This document shows, in pieces, positions 26,913-35,739 of a DNA stretch of 64,000 bases (position 1 is its first letter; each line of letters opens with the position of its first letter). Below the pieces are notes generated by a model. It saw only the letters and a list, made by a program, of their open reading frames with translations, ran no database searches and had not been told where the DNA came from. Source of the DNA: Bacteroidia bacterium (GTDB lineage: Bacteria; Bacteroidota; Bacteroidia; Flavobacteriales; Flavobacteriaceae); contig JAUIMB010000006.1 of NCBI GenBank assembly GCA_030432635.1, positions 124,001 to 188,000 of the forward strand, written 5' to 3'. The position numbers and the translations under genes were made by a program.

Positions 26913-27962
26913 ATGGATATATACATTCCCAACATAGATTTTGGAGACATCGACAAAAGGCATCTGTTCATAGCAACTAGGCCATTTTATATGGGATCAA
27001 CTTGGGGCAATGACCAAAAACAAAAAAAAAAATGGGGAATATCCGACTATTATACTGATGATATAAATATCGCACAAGTAATGTTGTTGCCCAAGCCTAT
27101 CAATTACTACAACAATAAAGAACTCGATGGTTTCAATTTAATGTGTAAAACTCATGGCATAAAAGGTTATGGTTATGTGATTGGAGATTATGGAAATGTA
27201 TATAAGCACTTTGAGTATCTTAGTTATTTTAGGGTTGGAGGCTTTAAAAGGCAGCTGCCGCATAATAATATTGGCTTGCCTGTTGCCATATCCGATATTT
27301 ACAAAAGCCTATATAAGGCCAATGCACTTGATATAAGAACTAAAGAGGATATTCCTATTATAGGTTTTTGTGGACACGCAAGCGATGCGATAAAAAAGCA
27401 GTTCAAGGATAAACTAGGTTTTATCAAGAAGAACATGTTCAGATTTTTCGAAAACCCATTTCGACAAGATTATGAACCTTTATTCGCTTCAGCCTATGAA
27501 CGTTTTAAGCTGCTAAAAACATTAGAAGGGTCCACAAGTATTAAGACGAATTTCATTTATAGGGAGAACTACAGAGCTGGAGCTGTGACCAAACAATTAC
27601 GGCTTCAGACCAATCGCGAATATTATGAAAACATGCGTCAATCTGATTATGTGCTTTGCGTAAGAGGAGCAGGTAATTTTTCTGTTCGTCTATATGAAAC
27701 TCTTATGATGGGAAGAATTCCAGTATACATAGATACCGATGGTCTTTTGCCGTTTATTGATGATATCGATTGGAAACAACATATGGTTTGGGTGCCTTGG
27801 CACGATCGTCACAATATTACGCAACATGTCGTTGAGTTTCACCAATCCCTCACCCCAAAGGCCTTTAAACAGCTGCAGGAATCTAACAGAAAGCTATGGG
27901 AAACTTCGCTTTCCGTGGTTGGAATTTTTGATTTTATCAGAAAAAATTCAATAACTACTTAA
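26913..27962 (+). CDS. Exostosin-like (GT47) glycosyltransferase
   Basis: A 349-residue protein. The C-terminal half has the exostosin-family signature YVLCVRGAGNFSVRLYETL followed by GRIPVYIDTDGLLPFIDDI. In animals and plants, GT47 enzymes build heparan sulfate and cell-wall glycans. Bacterial members occur in some capsule loci. I start it at the ATG 26913; the frame is open from a TTG at 26889, but the extra residues look unconserved. The sugar it transfers is unknown, although the link with uronic acids and sulfation in this locus is suggestive. Confidence 0.78.
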   Translation: MDIYIPNIDFGDIDKRHLFIATRPFYMGSTWGNDQKQKKKWGISDYYTDDINIAQVMLLPKPINYYNNKELDGFNLMCKTHGIKGYGYVIGDYGNVYKHFEYLSYFRVGGFKRQLPHNNIGLPVAISDIYKSLYKANALDIRTKEDIPIIGFCGHASDAIKKQFKDKLGFIKKNMFRFFENPFRQDYEPLFASAYERFKLLKTLEGSTSIKTNFIYRENYRAGAVTKQLRLQTNREYYENMRQSDYVLCVRGAGNFSVRLYETLMMGRIPVYIDTDGLLPFIDDIDWKQHMVWVPWHDRHNITQHVVEFHQSLTPKAFKQLQESNRKLWETSLSVVGIFDFIRKNSITT

Positions 27963-28056
27963 TATTTTTTATGTTATCCGTACTATTGTATTTTCTTAGC
28001 AAAATCAATGAAGTTTATGTTGATATCAGCTAAATTTGTATCGCAAAACTATTTTT

Positions 28057-28791
28057 ATGACCTATTATGAGTTCATGCGTTGGATCACTTTCCCAATTAT
28101 GCCTACACATTTGGTTACGGTAAGAAAGGATGTAAAACGACTGCTTAAACAGAATAAAAAAAACAAAAGAACAACAATTTTAGATGTTGGAGGTCGAAAA
28201 TCGCCCTATACAATCAACCTTCCAGCAGATATAGTGCTTTTGGATGTTCCACAAGAAAGTGGCGATAAAGCAATGCTGAATTTAGGTTTTACAGAATCCT
28301 TGTTGAAAAATATCAAGAAGAAACGATCCAACATAACAGATGTTATTATTGAGGATATGACACAATCAACATTACCCGATGCTTCATACGAAGCTGTGGT
28401 ATGTGTGGAGGTTATTGAGCACGTTCCAGAAGATGATTTATTTATCAAGAATGTCTCTAAGGTTATTGAAAAAGGTGGTTGGGCTTATTTTACAACACCT
28501 AATGGTGATTATATAAAAAATGAAGGGCCTAACAAAAATCCAGACCACGTGAGACATTATACAAGGGAAGGACTTTATAACTTGCTTCAAAAATATTTTG
28601 ATAAAGTTGATGTGCACTATGCCGTTAAAGCAGGAAAGTATAGGGTTTGGGGTTTAAAAGGGTTTAGGATAACACGTCCTTTGTTGATATTCAGAACTTT
28701 GATAGGAAATTTTATTAACAGGTTTCAGTCAAGAGGTGTTGAAAATACACCCGTAAAAACGGCACATTTGGTTGCTGTAGTGTATAAATAA
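28057..28791 (+). CDS. Class I SAM-dependent methyltransferase
   Basis: A 244-residue Methyltransf_11-like protein. Motif I is TTILDVGGRKSPYT, and YEAVVCVEVIEHVPEDDLF with GGWAYFTTPNG are the later motifs. The DVGGR loop lacks the usual GxGxG spacing but keeps the acidic and glycine positions. The start at the ATG 28057 is preferred to the TTG at 28036, because a TAAATTTG element at 28031-28038 overlaps the latter. It probably methylates a sugar; the target is unknown. Confidence 0.78.
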   Translation: MTYYEFMRWITFPIMPTHLVTVRKDVKRLLKQNKKNKRTTILDVGGRKSPYTINLPADIVLLDVPQESGDKAMLNLGFTESLLKNIKKKRSNITDVIIEDMTQSTLPDASYEAVVCVEVIEHVPEDDLFIKNVSKVIEKGGWAYFTTPNGDYIKNEGPNKNPDHVRHYTREGLYNLLQKYFDKVDVHYAVKAGKYRVWGLKGFRITRPLLIFRTLIGNFINRFQSRGVENTPVKTAHLVAVVYK

Positions 28792-28839
28792 AGATAACAG
28801 CAACCAGTCAAGATCAATGATTTCTAATAAGAAAAAAGA

Positions 28840-29673
28840 ATGAATTTAAAAAAAACCATAAGTGCACTGTCTAATGTTTTTAGAAGAGATACATTGAAAT
28901 TTGAAGATGCTTATTTATGTGGCGTGCCTTTAAAGGTGATAAAACAAACCATTCGAAAAAACCCAGACCAAGATGATGCTTGGTGGTTCTACCTAGCCAA
29001 ACACCATGATATTATCTTTGATGTTGGATGTAATGTTGGTTATACAGCCTTATTGGCTTTGATCCAAGATGCCAACAAGAAAATGGTACTTGTTGATCCT
29101 AACCCTAATGCACTACAAAAAGCTGCTGTTAATATCATATCCAACGGATTAGGAAGTAGAACCCAGTATATTGCGGCTTTTGTGGGTGACAAAATAGATG
29201 AGACGATAAAGTTTTATACCATTGGTTCAGGTGCTGCTGGTAGTATGTATGCTTCCCATGCCGAATCTGCTGCTTCGATTAATTCATGTATGGATGTCAA
29301 AACAGTCACATTAGATTATTTATACGAATTATATGGTATGAAGCCAGAATTGATAAAGATTGATGTAGAAGGAGCTGAAACATTGGTCATGGAATCTGCA
29401 AAGGTAATTGCCAAAGAATCCCAATGTAGCTTTTTTATTGAAATGCATACTGTTGAAAACCTTGGTATGGAAGGAGCTGCACAATTAATGTTGGATTGGT
29501 GCCAAGATGTAGGGTACAATGCTTGGTATCTCAAGTTAGGGGAGAAATTGGTAGAAGCTTCAACAGTCAAGCACAGAGGAAAATGCCATTTGTTGTTGTT
29601 GCCAAAGGAAAAGAGTTATCCTGAGTACTTAAAGGGTGTCGCTCAAAATAATCCGCTTCCAAATTCGATTTGA
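28840..29673 (+). CDS. FkbM family methyltransferase
   Basis: A 277-residue FkbM-type enzyme and the second of its kind in the locus. Motif I is DIIFDVGCNVGYTALLAL, followed by MVLVDPNP, and the hallmark is ELIKIDVEGAETLVM. It ends four bases into the next glycosyltransferase gene. Likely a sugar O-methyltransferase; the acceptor is unknown. Confidence 0.85.
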   Translation: MNLKKTISALSNVFRRDTLKFEDAYLCGVPLKVIKQTIRKNPDQDDAWWFYLAKHHDIIFDVGCNVGYTALLALIQDANKKMVLVDPNPNALQKAAVNIISNGLGSRTQYIAAFVGDKIDETIKFYTIGSGAAGSMYASHAESAASINSCMDVKTVTLDYLYELYGMKPELIKIDVEGAETLVMESAKVIAKESQCSFFIEMHTVENLGMEGAAQLMLDWCQDVGYNAWYLKLGEKLVEASTVKHRGKCHLLLLPKEKSYPEYLKGVAQNNPLPNSI

Positions 29674-30995
29674 TGCTTTTCTCCTTTTTGAAATATCTTC
29701 AGCCAACTCATTATTTTCAACTAAGGAAATTCAATAAGAAATCGGTGTTTCCTTGTGCCTATGAATTGCCAGAAGAAGTGATGTCTCAACTGAAACCTGA
29801 TTCAAGATTTGTGTCTAAGCATGCCGTCGAGTATGATTTGTCATGGCAAAGCATTCAATGTGGATATATTGGTGACGTGGAGACTTATTCCGACTTTGAA
29901 ACATTATCAGTTCAGGATAATTATCATTTTATCCGTAAGTATTTTCACAAAGCTTGGGTTGTATATGTGCTTTTGCTACGATTGTTTTCGTTGCGTAACC
30001 CTATTATAGAACTAAAGGCATTTTGGAAAACACGCCACATCGAACGACGTTCAATAGACACCTCAATACCATATAAATCTTGGTCAAACTTTGTACTAGA
30101 AAAAGATTGGAATCCACTGGTGAGTATTGTGATTCCAACACTGAATAGATATACTTTCCTCAAGGATGTATTGCATGACCTCGAACAACAGGATTATAAT
30201 AATTTTGAAATCATTGTTGTTGACCAATCTGAACCATTTCAACCTTCATTTTATGAGGATTTTAATTTAAAGATTAATCTTCTACGACAAGAAGAAAAAG
30301 CATTGTGGTTGGCTAGAAATACAGCGATTAAAAATGCCAAGGGAGAGTTGATCGCACTTTCAGAAGACGATGTTCGTGTACAACCCGATTGGATATCTTC
30401 CCATTTAAAATGTCTCAGATATTTTGATGCCAAGGTTTCTGCAGGTGTATTTTATCCACAAGGACAGCAAATGCCCAAAACACGTTCTTTCTTTGCTGTA
30501 GCCTCACAGTTCGCTACAGGTAATGCTATGCTATACAGGCAAGTTTTTAAACAAGTCGGATTGTTCGATAGGCAATTTGAAAAACAAAGAATGGGAGATG
30601 GTGAGTTTGGATTACGATTGTTTTTAGAAGGCCTAAGGTGTGTGTCAAATCCTTATGCTTCTTGTGTTGACATAAAAGCTGGGACTGGTGGATTACGTGA
30701 AATGGGAAGTTGGGATGCGTTTAGAACGACCTCATTATGGGCTCCTAGACCTATACCGAGTGTTCTCTATTTTTTTAGGACTTATTTTGGGACAAAGGCT
30801 TCAAAACTAGCATTGTTACGCAATATCCCTCAATCAATTATTCCATATACGTTCAAAAAAAATAAGGCCATGCAACTAATAGGTGTGTTTTATTTGATAC
30901 TGGTGTTACCCTTGGTATGTTATCAAGTAATGAAATCCTGGTCCTTGTCTACAAAAAAAATAAATAAAGGTCCATTAATAGATACATTATCTTGA
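29670..30995 (+). CDS. Family 2 glycosyltransferase with N-terminal extension
   Basis: A 441-residue protein. About 145 residues of unrecognised sequence precede a GT-A domain with LVSIVIPTLNRYTFLKDVL, EIIVVDQSEP and LIALSEDDVRVQPDW. After the catalytic domain a hydrophobic segment (LIGVFYLILVLPLVCY) near the C-terminus should anchor it in the inner membrane. Its ATG overlaps the stop of the FkbM gene (ATGA) and its TGA overlaps the TTG of the next gene. Confidence 0.83.
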   Translation: MMLFSFLKYLQPTHYFQLRKFNKKSVFPCAYELPEEVMSQLKPDSRFVSKHAVEYDLSWQSIQCGYIGDVETYSDFETLSVQDNYHFIRKYFHKAWVVYVLLLRLFSLRNPIIELKAFWKTRHIERRSIDTSIPYKSWSNFVLEKDWNPLVSIVIPTLNRYTFLKDVLHDLEQQDYNNFEIIVVDQSEPFQPSFYEDFNLKINLLRQEEKALWLARNTAIKNAKGELIALSEDDVRVQPDWISSHLKCLRYFDAKVSAGVFYPQGQQMPKTRSFFAVASQFATGNAMLYRQVFKQVGLFDRQFEKQRMGDGEFGLRLFLEGLRCVSNPYASCVDIKAGTGGLREMGSWDAFRTTSLWAPRPIPSVLYFFRTYFGTKASKLALLRNIPQSIIPYTFKKNKAMQLIGVFYLILVLPLVCYQVMKSWSLSTKKINKGPLIDTLS

Positions 30996-32101
30996 CCAAA
31001 ACAGAACAGCATATCATCATTGTAACGTCTGAGTTTCCACCACAACCTGGAGGTATCGGAAATCATGCTTACAACTTGGCATTGTATTTAAGTAAAGCTG
31101 GATATATGGTTACGGTCATTGCAGACCAAAGATCAGAGTCTGGCAATGAAGAGGAAGAGTTCGATGCGTCATTACCTTTTTTGGTAAGCCGGATAAAACG
31201 CTATAATTGGAGGTTTAGAATGTATGTTGACAGAATCCTGAAAACTTTCAAAAACTTCAAAAAGGATGCGGTCGTCATTGCTACTGGTAAATTCTCGTTA
31301 TGGAATGTAGCAAGCTGTAGTCTTTTCTACAGAAATAAGACACTTGCGGTTGTTCATGGTAGTGAAGTAAACTTCAAATCAACACTGTTAAAAAAATCCA
31401 TCGATATTTCACTTAAACGTATGGATCATATTATTTCGGTCTCTAATTTCACCAAAAATTTTATATCTCATTTAGGAAGAGAAATCCATGTGATTCCAAA
31501 TGGTATTGATATTACGAAATGGAAAATGGATGATTGCGATGCGATAAAGATTAAAGGTATTCCCTCTTTGACTACTGTAGGTCGTGTCAGTTCAAGAAAA
31601 GGACAGCTTAATGTTATTCGACACTTGCCACACTTGATAAAACAATTTCCAAAGTTGCATTACCATTGTATTGGGATACCAACTGAGGCCGAAGCATTTG
31701 CCAATACGGCAAGAACCCTTGGTGTTTCAGAGTTTATTACGTTCCACGGAAGTATTTCAGATGATAACTTAAAAAAACATCTAAACGAAACGGATATCTT
31801 TGTGATGTTGAGTTCAGAAACTGAAACAGGTGATGTGGAAGGATTTGGCATCGCTATTTTAGAAGCTAATTCATTGGGTGTTCCAGCTATTGGGAGTAAA
31901 GGGTGTGGTATTGAAGATGCTATAGATAACCATAATTCTGGGATTTTAATTGACGCTAATGATACAGAAGGATTCATTAATGCCATTGAACACATATTGG
32001 TTGAAAAGGAACGTTATAAGGAAGCCTCTAAATCTTGGGCTATACAACATTCTTGGAATGTTATCATTGAGCGGTATATTAATATAATTGATGCTTTATG
32101 A
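30992..32101 (+). CDS. Family 4 glycosyltransferase
   Basis: A 369-residue GT-B enzyme. It has the classic opening TSEFPPQPGGIGNHAYNLA, IPNGIDITKW at the domain boundary, and GDVEGFGIAILEANSLGVPA with the paired glutamates. Translation appears to start at a TTG overlapping the previous stop (TTGA). The next gene's ATG overlaps its own stop (ATGA). This keeps a chain of four-base overlaps from 29670 to 33228. Confidence 0.87.
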   Translation: MTKTEQHIIIVTSEFPPQPGGIGNHAYNLALYLSKAGYMVTVIADQRSESGNEEEEFDASLPFLVSRIKRYNWRFRMYVDRILKTFKNFKKDAVVIATGKFSLWNVASCSLFYRNKTLAVVHGSEVNFKSTLLKKSIDISLKRMDHIISVSNFTKNFISHLGREIHVIPNGIDITKWKMDDCDAIKIKGIPSLTTVGRVSSRKGQLNVIRHLPHLIKQFPKLHYHCIGIPTEAEAFANTARTLGVSEFITFHGSISDDNLKKHLNETDIFVMLSSETETGDVEGFGIAILEANSLGVPAIGSKGCGIEDAIDNHNSGILIDANDTEGFINAIEHILVEKERYKEASKSWAIQHSWNVIIERYINIIDAL

Positions 32102-33228
32102 AACTTGCCATTATCTCACATACCGAACATTATAAAAGCAGCACAGGAGAAGTTGTAGGTTGGGGTCCAACAATAAGCGAGATCAATCACTTGATTGAAG
32201 AGTTTGATACGATTTATCATATCGCAATGCTGCATGATGAGCCACCACCATCAAGTGCGTTACCTTATACATCTGAAAGAATTAAGTTTGTGGCTTTACC
32301 GCCTTCAGGAGGACAGACAGTTGGAAGTAAGTTGCGTACCATAAAATTGGCACCAAAAATTATTTCAACAGTAAGGCAAACGTTAAAACAGGTTGATTTT
32401 TTTCAACTGCGTACACCCACTGGTATTGGCGTATATTTAATTCCCTATTTGACCTTTTTTTGCAAAAAGAAAGGATGGTATAAATATGCTGGAAACTGGA
32501 ATCAGAAAAATCCACCTCTTGGATACAGGTTGCAGCGTTCAATGTTAAAAAAGCAATCAAGAAAGGTAACCATAAATGGGCATTGGAAAAATCAGCCTAA
32601 ACAATGCTATTCTTTTGAAAATCCGTGTTTGACACTAAAAGACGTTGAAGAAGGACAAAAGGTTAGGCAAGCTAAGGAGGTGTCTGGACGACTTCAATTC
32701 TGTTATGTTGGTAGATTGGAAAAACCAAAAGGTGTAGAGCGCATTATAAAGGCTTTTAAGTTATTGTCATCAGAACAAAAACAACGTGTTGAGTGCGTCC
32801 ATTTGGTTGGTGATGGATCAGAATATGAATATTTCAATACCTTGGCGCAAACGACTGGTGTCCCTTTTATCTTTCACGGTTTTTTGCCTCGAAGGCAAGT
32901 GTTTTCGATTTATGAAAAAAGCCATGTATTTGTGATGCCTACAACAGCATCAGAAGGGTTTCCAAAGGTCATTGCCGAAGCCATGAATTTTGGGTGTTTA
33001 CCCATTGTCTCTAATATTTCCTCTATTGGACATTATATCAATCAAGACCAAAATGGGTATGTTTTAGAAGAAGTGACTTCCGAGGCATTATGTGTAGAAC
33101 TAATAAAAGTACTCAGCCTTAAAATGAATGCGTATCGGCAAATGATGAACAATCAAGATGAGTTGTTGAATAAATTTACGTTTTCTTATTATAACAATAG
33201 AATTATAAATGAAATATTAAACCTATAA
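32098..33228 (+). CDS. Family 4 glycosyltransferase
   Basis: A 376-residue GT-B enzyme. The donor domain has CYVGRLEKPKGVERIIKAF and ASEGFPKVIAEAMNFGCLPI. The acceptor domain is less typical and begins KLAIISHTEHYKSSTGEVV. It is the last gene of the overlapping block and is followed by a 262-base structured gap. Confidence 0.84.
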   Translation: MKLAIISHTEHYKSSTGEVVGWGPTISEINHLIEEFDTIYHIAMLHDEPPPSSALPYTSERIKFVALPPSGGQTVGSKLRTIKLAPKIISTVRQTLKQVDFFQLRTPTGIGVYLIPYLTFFCKKKGWYKYAGNWNQKNPPLGYRLQRSMLKKQSRKVTINGHWKNQPKQCYSFENPCLTLKDVEEGQKVRQAKEVSGRLQFCYVGRLEKPKGVERIIKAFKLLSSEQKQRVECVHLVGDGSEYEYFNTLAQTTGVPFIFHGFLPRRQVFSIYEKSHVFVMPTTASEGFPKVIAEAMNFGCLPIVSNISSIGHYINQDQNGYVLEEVTSEALCVELIKVLSLKMNAYRQMMNNQDELLNKFTFSYYNNRIINEILNL

Positions 33229-33295
33229 TAAGTTCAATGATAAGAGCTTTGCGTACTATTGGCGATACTGCATGCAAAGGAGCTCAATGAACTTA
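33229..33295 (+). repeat. Long imperfect inverted repeat after the glycosyltransferase block
   Basis: TAAGTTCA at 33229-33236 pairs with TGAACTTA at 33288-33295. Inside, GAGCTTTGC at 33244-33252 pairs with GCAAA plus GCTC at 33274-33285 with a three-base bulge. No run of T follows, so it is not a standard intrinsic terminator. It begins at the stop of the upstream gene and could stabilise mRNA ends or act as a processing site. Confidence 0.5.
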
Positions 33296-33374
33296 TGTTT
33301 TGTTAAAAATTGAAGGAAAAAAATGGTGAAGCGAAAATGTATTAAAATTGCCAAGTCTTTGAACTAAAAATGAT

Positions 33375-33382
33375 TATGTTTG
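33375..33382 (+). promoter_or_regulatory. -7 element (TATGTTTG) before the transglutaminase-like gene
   Basis: TATGTTTG is a perfect TAnnTTTG match about 110 bases before the ATG at 33491. The nearest -33 candidates are TTG at 33348-33350 (24 bases away) and TTTG at 33358-33361 (13 bases away), neither at ideal spacing. If used, the small hairpin at 33401-33426 would be in the 5' untranslated region. Confidence 0.35.
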
Positions 33383-33400
33383 CGATGCAAATTACATCAT

Positions 33401-33426
33401 CTGCTCAATGTTCTCACATTGAGGCA
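33401..33426 (+). repeat. Short hairpin in the leader of the transglutaminase-like gene
   Basis: CTGCTCAATG at 33401-33410 pairs with CATTGAGGCAG from 33417, with a six-base loop and one bulged G. It is not followed by a T-run. A possible regulatory or stabilising structure. Confidence 0.45.
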
Positions 33427-33490
33427 GTTTATTAGGCTGACAAAAAAAAAAAGTATATTTTAGTTGCCTTGATTAATATCAAAAAAACAC

Positions 33491-34300
33491 ATGAATTTTA
33501 AAAAATTACGTTGGACAGTTAAACGACATCCGTTCTTGTATATTGCTCGTTTTAAGCTGTTGTCTAAAAATTCTACTGTAGATGATATTGATGGATTTAC
33601 ATATAACAGTGTAAATAAGAAAAAGGATATTCCTGCTTATTTCCATAAAATCAATGAACTGATTTTCAAAGACGGAAAACCAGAGGATGAAATTGAAATC
33701 GTGAAACAAATCACAAAGTGGATGAGTGACAATATTAAGGGAGGAAGAGGTTTGAGTGAGCCTTCTGAAAAAGCCCTTAGAATGATGATTTCCGGTCAAG
33801 GTGGTGTTTGTAGTGATATGGTTCAGGTTTTTAATAATTTTTGTGTTATTAATGATGTTGAGGTAAGAGAATGGGGAGTGACCCGTGCTCCTTTTAATAC
33901 TACTTTTGGTGGGCATTCTTTCAACGAAGTGTTTAGTGAAAAACTGAATAAATGGGTGCTCATAGATGTGTCTGCAAGCATAATGTTCTATCTAAAACAT
34001 AATGAAGAACCACTTTCCGTAGTTGAATTGTACCAATTACTGAGGTCAGGAAAAGAAGTAGAGTTTAGGTCTTTTAATGAAGATCACATCATCTCTAAAC
34101 CTAATGTAGAGAATAATTATTTTTATCCTGATATAGTTCCTTTTTTAGTCTGTAATTATTCAAATAAAACCTATGACTTCTTCCTGAAGTATTCTAGGCC
34201 TTATATTCCAGTTTTTATATCGCACTTTTTAGCATTTGTTTTACGCAGAAGTTATTATTATAAGTTTCCTTTGGATAATTATAAGGGTATTTTCGCTTAG
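33491..34300 (+). CDS. Transglutaminase-like cysteine protein
   Basis: A 269-residue protein with the transglutaminase-like core. Cys107 lies in GQGGVCSDMVQVF, His142 in GGHSFNEVF and Asp159 in WVLIDVSAS, giving the expected order and spacing of the Cys-His-Asp triad. No signal peptide is visible and the C-terminal hydrophobic stretch (PVFISHFLAFVL) is short. Members of this superfamily cut or form amide bonds. In a locus making uronic acids and amides it could attach or remove an amine or amino acid on the glycan, but that is inference. It stands alone between two larger gaps, so it may have its own promoter. Confidence 0.75.
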   Translation: MNFKKLRWTVKRHPFLYIARFKLLSKNSTVDDIDGFTYNSVNKKKDIPAYFHKINELIFKDGKPEDEIEIVKQITKWMSDNIKGGRGLSEPSEKALRMMISGQGGVCSDMVQVFNNFCVINDVEVREWGVTRAPFNTTFGGHSFNEVFSEKLNKWVLIDVSASIMFYLKHNEEPLSVVELYQLLRSGKEVEFRSFNEDHIISKPNVENNYFYPDIVPFLVCNYSNKTYDFFLKYSRPYIPVFISHFLAFVLRRSYYYKFPLDNYKGIFA

Positions 34301-34374
34301 ACTGCCTATTCCATGTATTAGGTGTTTTTTAGCTTTATCTAAACGTTATACGACCATAAAATCTAGAAAACTAA

Positions 34375-35739
34375 TTGAAGTATAATATCACATATGCGAC
34401 CGCTGTTGCTCTACATTTCATGATAGGCATGGCGATCTATTTTGTCAAGGATTTGGCAAAAATATATTTCTTTGTCGCATTGTTGGTGTTTCTATTCCGT
34501 ATTTTTAAGAGCCCTAGTGAGCTAAAAACGTACGAAGTCCTCAAGGCTTGTGCATATTTTGTTGGTGCTGAGGTGTTGTTGCGGATGACGAGAGGTGCAA
34601 TATCCTATGAAGCGGGAAAATATGTGGTTATCCTTTTTTCGTTGATTGGTATGATATATAAAGGGATTTCGGGTAAAGGTTATCCTTATTTCGTTTACCT
34701 GATGCTGCTTATACCTTCTATTTTTGTGGCTTCTACAACATTAAGTTTCGATGCTAACTTTAGAACCAATATCGCTTTTGTATTGAGTGGTCCTGTTTGT
34801 TTAGGAATTGCCACATTATATTGCTATGATAAAAAAATAACACTTAAACAGTTGCATAATGTTCTCCTGTTAATGTTATTGCCTATAATAGCCCACACTA
34901 CCTATGTTTTTTTCTATACGCCTAGTATTAGGGATACATTGTCAAATACGGCATCTAACTTGGCCGCTTCAGGTGGTTTTGGCCCAAATCAAGTTTCTAT
35001 GATATTAGGGCTTGGTGCATTTATTGTAGCCACTCGTTTTTTTACACAATCATCATCCGTAAATTTAAAGGTGCTTAACCTTATTATCTTGGCACTCATT
35101 TCGTATAGAGCAGTGCTCACATTTAGTAGAGGTGGTGTCATTACGGCTTTCGCAGTCATACTTACATTTTTATATTTTTATTATGCACAAAGCTCGAGGG
35201 CCCAAAAGAATTCGATTATGTTTTCCTGTATGGTGCTTTTAGGATGCTTTATGATAACATGGTTTATTAGCTCTAGTCAAACTGATGGATACATTGATTT
35301 GAGATATGCCAATAAAGATCATTTGGGTAGGGATAAGGAAGATTTAACAACAGGTAGAGGAGATTTGTTTATGTATGAGATTAAAGGTTTTATTTCCAAT
35401 CCATTTTTAGGAATAGGTTCGAGTAGGGCAAAGGATCAACGAATCGAGGTGGAAGGCCATGGAAATATTTCTCACAGTGAAGTTGGTCGATTACTTGGAG
35501 AACATGGTATTTTTGGAATCATCATTTTACTTATTCTAACGATCAAGCCTTTAGATTTTCGACATAGGCGAAAAAACAACTATTATTTTTATCCTTTTTT
35601 GGTCTTTTGGTTTCTTACCGTAAATCATGCCTCAATGCGAATCGCAGCACCATCATTTGTGTATGCTTTAGCACTTTTAAATGTAACCCATGAAAAGAAT
35701 CCTGTACATAGGAAACAAATTAGAAAAGAAGAACAGTAA
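34375..35739 (+). CDS. O-antigen polymerase/ligase family membrane protein (Wzy or WaaL-like)
   Basis: A 454-residue membrane protein with roughly ten hydrophobic segments. The large periplasmic loop contains TTGRGDLF, NPFLGIGSSRA and ISHSEVGRLLGEHG, the Wzy_C/O-antigen ligase pattern. It either polymerises repeat units or ligates the finished chain to an acceptor. Sequence alone does not separate the two. The start is TTG at 34375 and the end overlaps the next gene by 50 bases. Confidence 0.83.
   Translation: MKYNITYATAVALHFMIGMAIYFVKDLAKIYFFVALLVFLFRIFKSPSELKTYEVLKACAYFVGAEVLLRMTRGAISYEAGKYVVILFSLIGMIYKGISGKGYPYFVYLMLLIPSIFVASTTLSFDANFRTNIAFVLSGPVCLGIATLYCYDKKITLKQLHNVLLLMLLPIIAHTTYVFFYTPSIRDTLSNTASNLAASGGFGPNQVSMILGLGAFIVATRFFTQSSSVNLKVLNLIILALISYRAVLTFSRGGVITAFAVILTFLYFYYAQSSRAQKNSIMFSCMVLLGCFMITWFISSSQTDGYIDLRYANKDHLGRDKEDLTTGRGDLFMYEIKGFISNPFLGIGSSRAKDQRIEVEGHGNISHSEVGRLLGEHGIFGIIILLILTIKPLDFRHRRKNNYYFYPFLVFWFLTVNHASMRIAAPSFVYALALLNVTHEKNPVHRKQIRKEEQ

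Noticed and set aside
33237-33290. 17-residue ORF (MIRALRTIGDTACKGAQ) in the gap after the glycosyltransferase block
   Set aside because: It lies inside an inverted repeat and has no visible ribosome site or coupling to another gene, so the hairpin is the simpler reading.
33506-33916. 136-codon antisense frame opposite the transglutaminase-like gene
   Set aside because: The plus-strand protein has a full catalytic triad; the antisense frame shows no motif.
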